Origin: Pseudoalteromonas denitrificans DSM 6059
GTDB taxonomy: Bacteria; Pseudomonadota; Gammaproteobacteria; Enterobacterales; Alteromonadaceae
Direction of reading: 5' to 3'
Length of the DNA stretch: 64,000 nucleotides
Assembly (NCBI RefSeq): GCF_900112265.1
Contig: NZ_FOLO01000007.1
Coordinates: 112,918-176,917, forward strand
Shown: in pieces, positions 24,853 through 34,444 of the stretch
How positions within the stretch are numbered: the stretch's first letter is position 1
How the letters are laid out: every line of letters starts with the position of its first letter
Position numbers and translations under genes: made by a program
The notes under the pieces: model-generated
What the model saw: the letters and a program-made list of their open reading frames with translations, nothing else
The model's database searches: none
What the model was told of the DNA's origin: nothing

Positions 24853-25653
24853 TTGAATTATCTGAAAAATAACTTTAAAAAATACGTTTTCATTAACTGT
24901 TTAATACTCATTTATTTGATTATTCCTATTCATACTGATGCTAATGAAAGTGAGATAAAACCTCAGACAAATACATTGAATAAAACAGCGACAGAATTAG
25001 TAGAAATCATAGATTCTTATCGCGGATTAAGTGAAGCAGGTTTTAGCTTTGATATAACCAATGTCAGTTATAAAGCTGATCGAGATAGCAGAACAAATCA
25101 ACTCAGTGTTGATGTAAAAACAAATAATTCCTTGGTTGAATTTAAATCGCCAGCAAGACAAAAAGGAAGAATATTATTAAAAAAAGAAGATGATATGTGG
25201 TTATATATCCCGGGTACGCGCAGAGTCATTCGTATTTCCCCTGCGCAACGTTTATTAGGTGAAACAAGCAATGCAGATGTCACTGGCAGTAATTTTAGTC
25301 GAGATTATAACGCCCAAATTATAACAACCAAAACAGACAAAAAAGCAGAGCAAATACAACTTGTTTTAACTGCAAAAAATAAAAAAATGAGCTATCAAAA
25401 AGTTTTGTTTTGGCTAACGGATACCCCCCCTTTTAAGCCCATAAAAAGTGAGTATTTCGCGCGTTCAGGAAAGTTACTTAAAACAGCACAATATAAAGCA
25501 TTTAAAGAGTTTAATGGAGAGTTGAAAATTCATAAAATGTTATTAAGCGATCCTTTAATTTCAGGAAGTTTTACCTGGATGTTGTTTGATAATTATAGGT
25601 TAAGTACTTTACCAGATGCCTTATTTAATAAAGAAGCGATTGTGAATTTATGA
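24853..25653 (+). CDS. LolA-like outer-membrane lipoprotein-sorting protein
   Basis: 266 residues. The start is TTG at 24853, with AAGGA six bases ahead; no better ATG is near. A hydrophobic N-terminal segment acts as signal peptide. The body matches the 'outer membrane lipoprotein-sorting protein' (LolA_like) family: KGRILLKKEDDMWLYIPGTRRVIRISPAQRLLG and FSRDYNAQI. Members are periplasmic carriers with a half-barrel for lipid tails. It is placed between the FtsX permease gene and an outer-membrane protein gene, so it likely ferries the cluster's product across the periplasm. Confidence 0.85.
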   Translation: MNYLKNNFKKYVFINCLILIYLIIPIHTDANESEIKPQTNTLNKTATELVEIIDSYRGLSEAGFSFDITNVSYKADRDSRTNQLSVDVKTNNSLVEFKSPARQKGRILLKKEDDMWLYIPGTRRVIRISPAQRLLGETSNADVTGSNFSRDYNAQIITTKTDKKAEQIQLVLTAKNKKMSYQKVLFWLTDTPPFKPIKSEYFARSGKLLKTAQYKAFKEFNGELKIHKMLLSDPLISGSFTWMLFDNYRLSTLPDALFNKEAIVNL

Positions 25654-26915
25654 TGTTACGAATATCTTCAAATTGTCTCTTTTTTATCTTTTTTTGTGAA
25701 AACATAAATGCTCAGAGTAATATACCTGAAGATCCCTTTGCTCAGGTATCAAGTATCAAGCCTTCCCCCTATGACCATGACATTGATTTACTTGCTTATT
25801 ATCAAAATAACCAGGTCAATAACAACCATCTTTTTAATCCTGATTTAGTTGAGTTTAACAGTGAAACACAAATGGCAATATTTGACTGGCAAGCTAATGC
25901 ACACTGGAAAAACAATTTACAGGGTAAATCTAGAGTCATATTACAATCTGATAAAAATACAGTAGAAACAAATACCAATGCTAAGGTACTAGAAGCAAAT
26001 TTAACCTGGACCAGTGAGGATTACTCCTGGCAATGGCAAGTAGGCAGAATAAAAACACAATGGAGCAATGGCTTTAACTGGAGCTTAACCAATTTACTTA
26101 AACCTTACCGCGATCGCCCTTACATTGATTTGGATGATCCAGTTCAACAAAAAGGTTGGGATATGATTAATGTGCGCTATACCAAAAATAAATGGTTTTA
26201 TCAGTTTGTTATTGCTGAATTTAATAATGAAACTCATAAAAATAAACAACAATATACTGCCAGAGTCGGCTATCAAGGTATTAACGATTACAGCCTGATA
26301 ATACATAAACAACCAAGCCAAGATTTAGACTTTGCAGTAAGCTTCAACCGGCTAATCAATGATGCGATTACTTTTAAAATGGAATATAGTTTTTTACATC
26401 AAAGAGAACAACAAACCTCAAGCTTATTTTCCGGTATTCAAAAAAATCGTTGGCAAAAATATTTATTAGGTTCAGCTTTCACTTCTGAGTCAGGCAGTAA
26501 TTATAGATTAGAGTACCTAAATACTGCACATGGTTTCTCAAAAAGTGAATGGCAAATAATTACAGACAATAGCACTCAAGCAAATACTAATATTAGCAAT
26601 AACCAAGGCAGTACTGAGGACTATAATTACTTATCAGCAGCATTAAACAGTCTGAACTATGGTCAATTAAGGCAGAACTATCTTTATTTTATCTATACAA
26701 GTGCCCTTTCAAATAATCTCTGGCAATACAGACAAAGTTTACAGCTTAATATTGATGATAATAGCCAACTTCATAGATTAGAGTTCCTTAAGTCTTGGAA
26801 TAATCATTTAACCAGTCGCCTGCAACTTGAGCTTTTTAATGGCTGTAACAATTGTGAATATGGCTTGAATCCAAATGAAAATAGCATTCGTTTAGTACTT
26901 AATTGGGCATTTTAA
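25650..26915 (+). CDS. Outer-membrane beta-barrel-like protein
   Basis: 421 residues with an N-terminal signal-like segment. It contains many alternating aromatic beta-strand-like stretches (WQVGRIKTQWSNGFNWS, WFYQFVIAEFN, YRLEYLNTAHGF) and ends in WAF, a typical barrel C terminus (final Phe). It resembles the DUF1302-like porins found beside LolA-like proteins and RND or ABC exporters. Tandem ATG at 25650/25653 overlap the LolA-like stop. Likely the outer-membrane end of the export path; the exact family was not certain by eye. Confidence 0.7.
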   Translation: MMLRISSNCLFFIFFCENINAQSNIPEDPFAQVSSIKPSPYDHDIDLLAYYQNNQVNNNHLFNPDLVEFNSETQMAIFDWQANAHWKNNLQGKSRVILQSDKNTVETNTNAKVLEANLTWTSEDYSWQWQVGRIKTQWSNGFNWSLTNLLKPYRDRPYIDLDDPVQQKGWDMINVRYTKNKWFYQFVIAEFNNETHKNKQQYTARVGYQGINDYSLIIHKQPSQDLDFAVSFNRLINDAITFKMEYSFLHQREQQTSSLFSGIQKNRWQKYLLGSAFTSESGSNYRLEYLNTAHGFSKSEWQIITDNSTQANTNISNNQGSTEDYNYLSAALNSLNYGQLRQNYLYFIYTSALSNNLWQYRQSLQLNIDDNSQLHRLEFLKSWNNHLTSRLQLELFNGCNNCEYGLNPNENSIRLVLNWAF

Positions 26916-26955
26916 CGCAATAGTCACATCAAAAAATAATAAAAAAGGTTTCACT

Positions 26956-28827
26956 ATGATATTTAATAATGCCTACAAGGTGGATTTACGCGACCAATTC
27001 TTTCTTTTGTGGGAGCAGTTTAAAATTCAAGATGAATTACTTGATCAAGATATTTACCCTGAGTTTGATCAACACTTTACTAATCAAATAATTGAACATG
27101 CTCAAGAGTTTGCCTATAAAAAACTAGGACCACTTTATCAATCATCAGATAGAGACGGTTGCCAATTAAGCTCTGATGGTAAAATAACATTGCCCTGTGG
27201 GTTTGAATCTTTATGGCAAGATTTTCTCAACTCACAATGGGGGCGACTAGGTGCGCCAGAGCAATATAACGGATTAGGTGCACCATATATTGTGGCGCAA
27301 ATGATCAATGAAATGTTTATGGGCGCCAATCCAGCATTTATGATTTATTCAGGGTTTTGCAGCCCCGCCCTATATTTAATTGATAAATTTGGAACGCCAG
27401 AGCTCAAATCTTTGTTTTGTAATAAATTAGCAAGTAATGAATGGGGGGCGTGTTTATGCATGACTGAACCCGATGCTGGTAGCGATGTTGGCAATTGTAG
27501 AACCAAAGCTATAAAGCAAGAAGATGGAAGATATAAAATTGAAGGTGAAAAGATTTTTATATCTGCAGGCATGCACGATTTAACAGAAAACATTGCCTAT
27601 ATTGTTTTAGCCCGTGCTGAGGGTGCGCGTGCAGGTACTGTCGGTTTATCATGTTTTGTGGTGCCTCGTTTTAACATTGACAATCATAAAAACAAACATA
27701 GGGATAATGGTGTTAGATGTATTCGTTTAGAAAATAAAATGGGATTACATGGTTGTGCAACAACGCAACTGAGCTTTGGTATAGACACTCCATGTTATGG
27801 TTATTTATTAGGTGAACGAGAAAATATTGGCCTACGTCAATTAATGACAATGATGAATCTAGCACGTATTGCAACAGGTATTTATGCATTAGGCATGGCA
27901 TCAAGTGCTTATTTAAATGCTGCAGAATATGCAAGTCAGCGCATTCAAGGCACTGATTTTAAGCAGTCATTTAACCCAAGAGCCAAACGCGTGCCTATCA
28001 TTGCACATATAGACGTGAAGCGCATGCTGCTTGAAATGAAAAGTAAAGTCGAAGGCTGTCGTGCACTGATTGTTAAACTGTGTTTTCATCAAAGCATGGT
28101 CACCAATATAGAGATCAAACATGATAATGATCTGATCAGTGATGAAGAAAAAGACACACAACTATACCATCATCATTCACTGGTCAACTTATTAACGCCC
28201 ATAGTAAAAGCCTATACATCAGATCAAGCTTGGCGAATTGCTGAACTAGCGATCCAAGTTTATGGTGGGCATGGTTATATCAGCGACCACCCTGTTGAAC
28301 AATATGCACGAGATATAAAAGTATTATCTCTTTGGGAAGGCACTAACTTCGTACAATCAGCAGATTTATTTCGCGATAAACTGGCCATGGGCCGCCATTC
28401 AAAATTATTAGCTGTTTACCAAGGCGAAATCATGAAGTTTATACAAAACAATAGTCAAAATGTTAAGTTTAAGACGGCTATAAAACAACTAGATGATGCA
28501 TTATCTTGCTTAATTGAAACTCATAAACTAATGGGAACCTGGATCCGAGAACAAAAAATGGAACTCATTTTTGGTGTTTCAACACGATTTTTAGAAATGA
28601 TGGCTGAAACAACCTTAGCCTGGCTATTATTAAAAGGCGCACTCATTGCAGATAACGCATTAGAGCAAGATGAAAAAGCACAAGAAAACGCTTTTTATCA
28701 AGGAAAAATAACCTCAGCGCTGTTTTTTATCAATAATACGTTGCCTGGTGTATTTAGTAAGGCGCACATAATTGCATTGGCTGATAACAGTGCCGCAAAT
28801 GCGACGATTGAAACTTTTCTAGCATAG
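26956..28827 (+). CDS. Acyl-CoA dehydrogenase, long form
   Basis: 623 residues. All parts of an acyl-CoA dehydrogenase are present: the N-terminal helical domain, FAD region CMTEPDAGSDVG (about 172-183), YKIEGEKIFISAG, a helical C-terminal domain with IQVYGGHGYISDHPVEQYARDIK and LWEGTNF (catalytic Glu near residue 461), and a C-terminal extension of about 150 residues as in AidB/FadE-like members. It is the last gene of the cluster, 40 bases after the barrel-like protein, and probably co-transcribed. It likely desaturates an acyl intermediate, on CoA or carrier. Confidence 0.9.
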   Translation: MIFNNAYKVDLRDQFFLLWEQFKIQDELLDQDIYPEFDQHFTNQIIEHAQEFAYKKLGPLYQSSDRDGCQLSSDGKITLPCGFESLWQDFLNSQWGRLGAPEQYNGLGAPYIVAQMINEMFMGANPAFMIYSGFCSPALYLIDKFGTPELKSLFCNKLASNEWGACLCMTEPDAGSDVGNCRTKAIKQEDGRYKIEGEKIFISAGMHDLTENIAYIVLARAEGARAGTVGLSCFVVPRFNIDNHKNKHRDNGVRCIRLENKMGLHGCATTQLSFGIDTPCYGYLLGERENIGLRQLMTMMNLARIATGIYALGMASSAYLNAAEYASQRIQGTDFKQSFNPRAKRVPIIAHIDVKRMLLEMKSKVEGCRALIVKLCFHQSMVTNIEIKHDNDLISDEEKDTQLYHHHSLVNLLTPIVKAYTSDQAWRIAELAIQVYGGHGYISDHPVEQYARDIKVLSLWEGTNFVQSADLFRDKLAMGRHSKLLAVYQGEIMKFIQNNSQNVKFKTAIKQLDDALSCLIETHKLMGTWIREQKMELIFGVSTRFLEMMAETTLAWLLLKGALIADNALEQDEKAQENAFYQGKITSALFFINNTLPGVFSKAHIIALADNSAANATIETFLA

Positions 28828-28848
28828 AAAATAGACTGCTAAAAGTAA

Positions 28849-28872
28849 ATTCCCGAGTAAACTCTTGGGAAT
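28849..28872 (+). terminator. Hairpin at end of cluster
   Basis: ATTCCC-GAG pairs imperfectly with CTC-TT-GGGAAT between the acyl-CoA dehydrogenase stop and a convergent gene. Suitable for a bidirectional terminator; a T-rich stretch follows. Confidence 0.5.
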
Positions 28873-28934
28873 GAACCTTTATTTGGTGTTTTTATTCTAA
28901 GTAAAACTTATTAACCCAACCTTTCGTTTCTAAG

Positions 28935-31868
28935 CTAAATGTTAATCTGCTTATTGATACAATCGCATACTTTTGAAAGCCCAATTATAACCTTTTTAAT
29001 ATCGTGTTCATTTAATTGAGTTTCATCTTGCGCTAACAAGGTGTGTAATTGAGTGACTTCGGTGTAGAGTTGCAATGCACCTATGTTTCCTGAAACTCCT
29101 TTTAAGTTGTGCAGTAAAGCTAATGCTTTTTCATATTCATGAGAAGATAGATACGCTTGCAATTTTTTACCACTGTCGGAATGTTTTTCTACAAACCGTT
29201 TCCACATAGACTCCAATAAATGTCTTTTACCCGCACATACTTTTAACCCTGCAGTTATATCTAAAACATCGTCTTTTTGTATCTGAATTTCATTATCATT
29301 ATTCTCATGGCCTTCATTTATAACCTTATCATTTATCGGATTTACAGGCTCTTTAGTTGAAGTATTCACTTTAGAGTGGCTGCACCACCTTTCCAAACAA
29401 TCATATAATTGTTCAGGGAAAATAGGCTTAGTTAAATAATCATTCATACCTATTGCCAAAGACTTCTCTTTATCTCCAACCATAGCACTTGCAGTTAAAG
29501 CAATAATTGGAATATCTTGCCACAGCATATTACTCCTAATAACTTTAGTTGTTTCAATACCATCCATAACGGGCATTTGTATATCCATTAAAATGGCATC
29601 AAATTGACTATTTTCAAGTAAACTCAATGCTACCTCACCATTTTCAGCACATATCGTTGCAATCCCGATACCCGCTAACAACTCTATAATAACTTGCTGA
29701 TTAATGTCATTATCTTCAACTAACAATATATTTTTATCATGAAGAGAGTGAAATAATTTATCCAACTTGTCATGAGATAGTTTAAAGCTTTTAATTTCAG
29801 TTGATAATAGTTTGGACGCTTGAATAAAATTATTTAAATATACGGCTTTTGTTAAAAGGCTTAAATTAAATATTGTATATACTTCTTTAGGCTCGGTATT
29901 ATTTGTTAATAATATTGTATCAAGTAGCTTAGCTTGGAGGTTTAGACTCGTTAAAAAATTTATAATATCAAACTCAGGAAGCGCATCATCTATCAAACAT
30001 GTATCATGTGTAGAAGCAAAACTTAGCGCTTTTTCAGCTGAGTCAACTAAAGTTACTCGAGAACCATAACGAGATAAGGTATTTAACAATGCATGCGCAT
30101 ATGCTTGATCTTCAGAGTAAATAAGTATTTTATGCCCGACTAAAGCCTCAAAAAATCCAACATTTTCTTGGCTACTTAATTGAAAAGGCATTCTAATTTT
30201 GACTTGAGTCCCTTTCCCTAATTCACTGTCGAGTGAAACTTCTCCCCCCATAAGCTCAATAAGCTGTTTACAAATACTAAGACCTAACCCCGTTCCACCA
30301 TATTTTCGTGTTGTAGAGGTATCTGCCTGAGAAAATTCATCAAAAATATGTGCAATAGTTTCTGGGTCCATACCAATCCCAGTATCTTGTATTAAAAATT
30401 CAAACCAAACCCAATCATCAACTTCATCCACTAACCTCACTTTTAAGTAAATAGAACCCGATTCGGTAAATTTTAGCGAATTTTGTATAAAATTCAGCAT
30501 AATTTGCCTTAACCGTAACTTGTCACCGATTATCATATAAGATAAGTTTAATTTTATATCAAAAATTAAAGGGATATCTTTTGCCCTAACTTGCTCATTA
30601 GTTAGCACCTCTAACGGGCACAAAATATCGTCTAGTGTAAAATCAACAAACTCTAATTCAACTTTACCTGCATCTATTTTTGAAAAATCTAAAATACTAT
30701 TAAATAGATGCAATAATGATTTAGCTGAGTAATGTATATTACCTACAAACTTTTGCTGCTTCATTGTAAGCTCTGTTTGTTGACATAATTCAGCCATACC
30801 TAAAATTGCATTCATTGGCGTTCTGAGTTCATGACTCATATTTGCTAAAAAATCGCCTTTGGCACGATTCGCTTTAATTGCTTCATCTTTAGCTTGAACT
30901 AACTCTTCTGTTCGTTGCGCAACCTTAATCTTTATTAACTTATTATTCTGACGAATGTCCATGCTGTATTTTATAAAAAACAAAAATAAAGAGGCTGAAA
31001 TCACAAATAAACTTGAAATAATTGAAATACTGGTAAGTTTTGCGGCATGTTTACCATGCACCATAATATCTCGAGGAATTCTTAAATGTGTAAGTAACAC
31101 AGGTTCATTATAAATATCATCAATAATGCCATACATTTCAATGAAATCTGTATTAATCGCTTTTATTGCTGTTTTGTCATTTAAAATATATAGCGCATCA
31201 TTAAAGTTTTGTAATGCTAAAGTGCTTCTATTAAGAGGAATAACTGAAAACTCCACTTTGGTTTGTTTTGAGAGACTGTTAAAAAATTTTTTAGTTAAAA
31301 AACGCCCCATAACAACAGTGCCCATAACAGGCCCTTCACCTTGACTCGTCAGTATCGGTCTAGCATTAATAGCCATTAATCCAGCTTGAGTATTAATAAT
31401 GCCAAGTAATGAAAAGTTTTTGTGTTTAAGTAAATAAATATTGTTATTTTCTAATTTTGGTGCAGAAAACTGTTCTACCTTTATCTTTTTTTTATATTCA
31501 GTATCATAAATCTCTCCTTTTAAAAGTACCCCCTCATTATTATAAATATGGTACATGTGAATATCAGCACTAATGAAACTCCCTACACTAAAGCTTGTTT
31601 TAATATACCTGTCATTTGATGTTGTTATAAATTCATAAGTTTCATCCCAAGATGCAAAAGTAGTCGTAATCGCTTCAAGATGATGAACTTCTCTTTTTAT
31701 AGCATCAATAACTCGAATTAAATCTTTTTGTGCAAACTCTTGCTCTAGCTTTAAAAAGCTAGGTAAAACAATCCACTTTTGAATGCCATATGGTAAAAGT
31801 AATAAAATGCTAATGATCAATAAAAGCCAACATATTAAAGTAAGCCAGCCTAACTTATTAAATAGCAT
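28935..31868 (-). CDS. CHASE4 hybrid histidine kinase with receiver and HPt domains
   Basis: 977 residues. A membrane helix (about 8-29) and a periplasmic sensor with the CHASE4 pattern (ITTTFASWDETYEF) are followed by a second helix near 280-300. Then come HisKA with His near 346 in NMSHELRTP, HATPase (NNFI/GTGLGLSI type motifs to about 560), a degenerate receiver-like segment (575-680), a full receiver (LLVEDN near 717, Asp near 758 in MDIQMPVMDG) and HPt (His near 918 in LLHNLKG). It is a phosphorelay sensor of the BarA/TorS type. It is adjacent to a response regulator encoded on the same strand. Confidence 0.95.
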   Translation of the reverse strand: MLFNKLGWLTLICWLLLIISILLLLPYGIQKWIVLPSFLKLEQEFAQKDLIRVIDAIKREVHHLEAITTTFASWDETYEFITTSNDRYIKTSFSVGSFISADIHMYHIYNNEGVLLKGEIYDTEYKKKIKVEQFSAPKLENNNIYLLKHKNFSLLGIINTQAGLMAINARPILTSQGEGPVMGTVVMGRFLTKKFFNSLSKQTKVEFSVIPLNRSTLALQNFNDALYILNDKTAIKAINTDFIEMYGIIDDIYNEPVLLTHLRIPRDIMVHGKHAAKLTSISIISSLFVISASLFLFFIKYSMDIRQNNKLIKIKVAQRTEELVQAKDEAIKANRAKGDFLANMSHELRTPMNAILGMAELCQQTELTMKQQKFVGNIHYSAKSLLHLFNSILDFSKIDAGKVELEFVDFTLDDILCPLEVLTNEQVRAKDIPLIFDIKLNLSYMIIGDKLRLRQIMLNFIQNSLKFTESGSIYLKVRLVDEVDDWVWFEFLIQDTGIGMDPETIAHIFDEFSQADTSTTRKYGGTGLGLSICKQLIELMGGEVSLDSELGKGTQVKIRMPFQLSSQENVGFFEALVGHKILIYSEDQAYAHALLNTLSRYGSRVTLVDSAEKALSFASTHDTCLIDDALPEFDIINFLTSLNLQAKLLDTILLTNNTEPKEVYTIFNLSLLTKAVYLNNFIQASKLLSTEIKSFKLSHDKLDKLFHSLHDKNILLVEDNDINQQVIIELLAGIGIATICAENGEVALSLLENSQFDAILMDIQMPVMDGIETTKVIRSNMLWQDIPIIALTASAMVGDKEKSLAIGMNDYLTKPIFPEQLYDCLERWCSHSKVNTSTKEPVNPINDKVINEGHENNDNEIQIQKDDVLDITAGLKVCAGKRHLLESMWKRFVEKHSDSGKKLQAYLSSHEYEKALALLHNLKGVSGNIGALQLYTEVTQLHTLLAQDETQLNEHDIKKVIIGLSKVCDCINKQINI

Positions 31869-31917
31869 AGGAGGAACTGAACCTTGAATTTAAAAAGCCA
31901 AAAAAAAGCATAGGAGC

Positions 31918-33030
31918 TCACTCAAGCAAATTACGAAGTTTAACTAAAATAGAGCTAAAGGTTTTATTAATTTCATCTGTATTTTCAAGAGTCTGAACAG
32001 CTTTTTCGGTATGACTATTAACCATTTCTTTTAACTTATTTTCTTGTTCTTCAGATAAAGCTAAATATTCAAGTCGTAATTCAAAGTCGTCAACTAAGTT
32101 ATTCATTGCCTGAAAACACATGTTATTGCTCTGTTGTAAGTTTTTTTCTACTTCAACCAGTTGAGAATTAACTTGAGTGACTGTTTTTCTTAGCTGCTTT
32201 TCTTGCTCTAACATTTTAAAGCTAACATCTAAGTTTTTAATATAACCGTCAGCGATACGTAAAATAAAAGGCAAGTGATCTTTTAAGCGGCCATATTTTT
32301 CTTTATCTTCAGGCATATTTTTAACCAATATACTGATGCGTTTTTCATTTACTTGTGTTCGCTGAGAAAAGTCATAAATACGGCCTTTATGACGTAATAA
32401 CTCCATTATTTCAACTTCCATTGGAGGGCAAATTCCATTACTGGAATAGTATTCTTTTTCAATTTCTCCTCGTATATGTAATGTTGTTTCAACACCAAAT
32501 TGTTTCATGGTGATCAAAACTAAATTAGCAACTTCTTTATAATTGTAAGCTTCATGTATTTTATCAGCAAAAGAAAGAATGCAACCTAACTCGCTACTAC
32601 TTGTAAGAGCTGTCATCACAGTATTATATGAGCTTTCTATATTGTCTTTTAATGACTGTTTTTCTGACTCTTGTGATAGTATCAGTTTTAATTTTGCAGT
32701 TAATTCATGACCATTAATCGGTTTAACAATGTAATCATATCCTCCAGCAGCATAACCTGCGAGACGCTCTTGCAAACTGCCCTTAGCAGAAACAAAAATA
32801 ACTGGGCACTCACTTATTTCCTGTATACGCTTACACGTTTCTAATCCATCCATATCAGGCATTTCGACATCAAGTAAAACAATATCGGGCTTTATATCAT
32901 TCATTTTGTCTAAACAAGACGCCCCGCTATCCACCGTTGTAACTAGATACTCATCAGCTAGAATTCCCTCTAAAAGAAATAGATTTAATTCTTCGTCATC
33001 AACCACAATGATATGTTTTTTTTCATTCAT
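31918..33030 (-). CDS. Receiver-domain response regulator with coiled-coil C terminus
   Basis: 370 residues. The N-terminal receiver has DDEE (11-14) and phospho-acceptor Asp54 in LLDVEMPDMDG. The C-terminal part is largely helical, with a middle domain (about 150-260) of unclear type and a long coiled-coil (about 275-365). No DNA-binding or GGDEF output is visible, so output is probably by protein interaction. It is transcribed just ahead of the hybrid kinase gene and likely its partner. Confidence 0.85.
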   Translation of the reverse strand: MNEKKHIIVVDDEELNLFLLEGILADEYLVTTVDSGASCLDKMNDIKPDIVLLDVEMPDMDGLETCKRIQEISECPVIFVSAKGSLQERLAGYAAGGYDYIVKPINGHELTAKLKLILSQESEKQSLKDNIESSYNTVMTALTSSSELGCILSFADKIHEAYNYKEVANLVLITMKQFGVETTLHIRGEIEKEYYSSNGICPPMEVEIMELLRHKGRIYDFSQRTQVNEKRISILVKNMPEDKEKYGRLKDHLPFILRIADGYIKNLDVSFKMLEQEKQLRKTVTQVNSQLVEVEKNLQQSNNMCFQAMNNLVDDFELRLEYLALSEEQENKLKEMVNSHTEKAVQTLENTDEINKTFSSILVKLRNLLE

Positions 33031-33447
33031 AATGAAAGTACCAATCTTTAAAGTTTAAAGGGCTTTATTCATTTTTTATTTAAGAAACCTAAGGCTTCTA
33101 AGTGAAAATACGTTAAGTATAGTAAATGATGATTATTGCTTCCAATCTCAAAATTGACAAATACTAAGCTGCTTTCTTGAAGGGAAAATACTTTTTTGCT
33201 GCATTAAAGTTAATTGAAATAAATGAAAATTTAATGATTAGTAATAAAATAAAAAACTGAACACTTACAAATAGACTGACTAAATAAAGTGCTTTTTATT
33301 GTATAAAGATGGGAATTCTAATGAGCGCCTTGTTTGATTGTATAATCGCTGGCTATTGGAATAAAAAAGCGCAGCGATTATAAATTTGACTATTTAAAAT
33401 GGACTGTTATTTGATGGCATTACCATAAATATCTTAATAAAAATAAA
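33031..33447. other. Intergenic region with a strong inverted repeat
   Basis: About 415 bases between the response regulator and LytTR genes, no gene seen. TATAATCGCTG (33341-33351) and CAGCGATTATA (33372-33382) form an 11-bp perfect inverted repeat with a 20-base loop and a run of As on the plus strand in the loop. It could be a terminator for the LytTR gene or a small repeat element. Confidence 0.5.
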
Positions 33448-34299
33448 CTAACTCAGTGATGCTTTAAAACTATCTTTATAACGTCGTGAAAGCATAAGCA
33501 CTTTTCCTGTTGTAAGCTTCACTTCGCTATCACCACTGCTTAATGGCGTAATAGACTCGATCATATCCAATTTTATTGCATGAGAACGGTGAATACGGCA
33601 AAAACCCTTTTGAGTCAGTTGATCTATTAACCCGGTCAAAGTTGCCCTCATAGGGTAAATACGCTCATTAATATGTAAGTTCACATAATTCCCTGAAGAC
33701 TCCAACCACTGAATATCTTCTATTTTTATGATGAACTCCTTACCTAATTTTTTCACTAATAAGCGCTCAACGTTAGGTGTAACCGGTTCATTTTCTCCGT
33801 TCGCAACAGGGTTTGCTTCCCCTTGCAACTGAACGATTATAAAGTCATATACTTTGATCACAGCGATGAAAAAAATAAAACTCCATAGGTCTTTTCTAAA
33901 TTCATACAACAACTCAAACCATAAATCACCAAAGCTATAATCACCCGCCATAAAAAAATATACAGCCTCTCTTAATGAAACCATAACACCGACATGCATT
34001 AGTGAAAATGCCACAGATGCTAAAAAGTATATAAAGATTGAGCGTTTAATTTGTTGCCAATTAAAAGGGCATTTTTTTAATAAAAAAACAATAAATGGGA
34101 ATAGAAAGATAGTACTTAGTGCACTTGAATACTCCCATACAAATGGCTCCCATAATTGAAATGGTAATTGCGGCCCTTGCCTTTTTGCTTCCATCACAAC
34201 AGAAGTGGCAAGGAGTGTATTATTAATTAAAAAATACAAACAGATGAAAGTAATTTCATAGCACAATTTATATTGTTGAAAATGTTTTAATTTATTCAT
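33448..34299 (-). CDS. LytTR-family regulator with membrane-spanning N terminus
   Basis: 283 residues. Four hydrophobic helices (residues about 15-160) precede a C-terminal LytTR DNA-binding domain (about 182-283: QWLESSGNYVNLHINERIYPMR, FCRIHRSHAI). It is an integral-membrane one-component regulator of the type often placed beside acyltransferase-3 genes in Alteromonadales. It is divergent from an acyltransferase gene, which it may regulate. Confidence 0.9.
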   Translation of the reverse strand: MNKLKHFQQYKLCYEITFICLYFLINNTLLATSVVMEAKRQGPQLPFQLWEPFVWEYSSALSTIFLFPFIVFLLKKCPFNWQQIKRSIFIYFLASVAFSLMHVGVMVSLREAVYFFMAGDYSFGDLWFELLYEFRKDLWSFIFFIAVIKVYDFIIVQLQGEANPVANGENEPVTPNVERLLVKKLGKEFIIKIEDIQWLESSGNYVNLHINERIYPMRATLTGLIDQLTQKGFCRIHRSHAIKLDMIESITPLSSGDSEVKLTTGKVLMLSRRYKDSFKASLS

Positions 34300-34444
34300 T
34301 TACCTAGTTTTCTAAATTACTTAAAAATGCCATCCCTCAATACCACCACTTATCCCTAGGCCTTGTCTTTTAAGCCTTTTATAGATTTTATTAAAATAAA
34401 ACCTGTGATGATACAACCAAATAAAGAAATCGAATCATAGCAAA

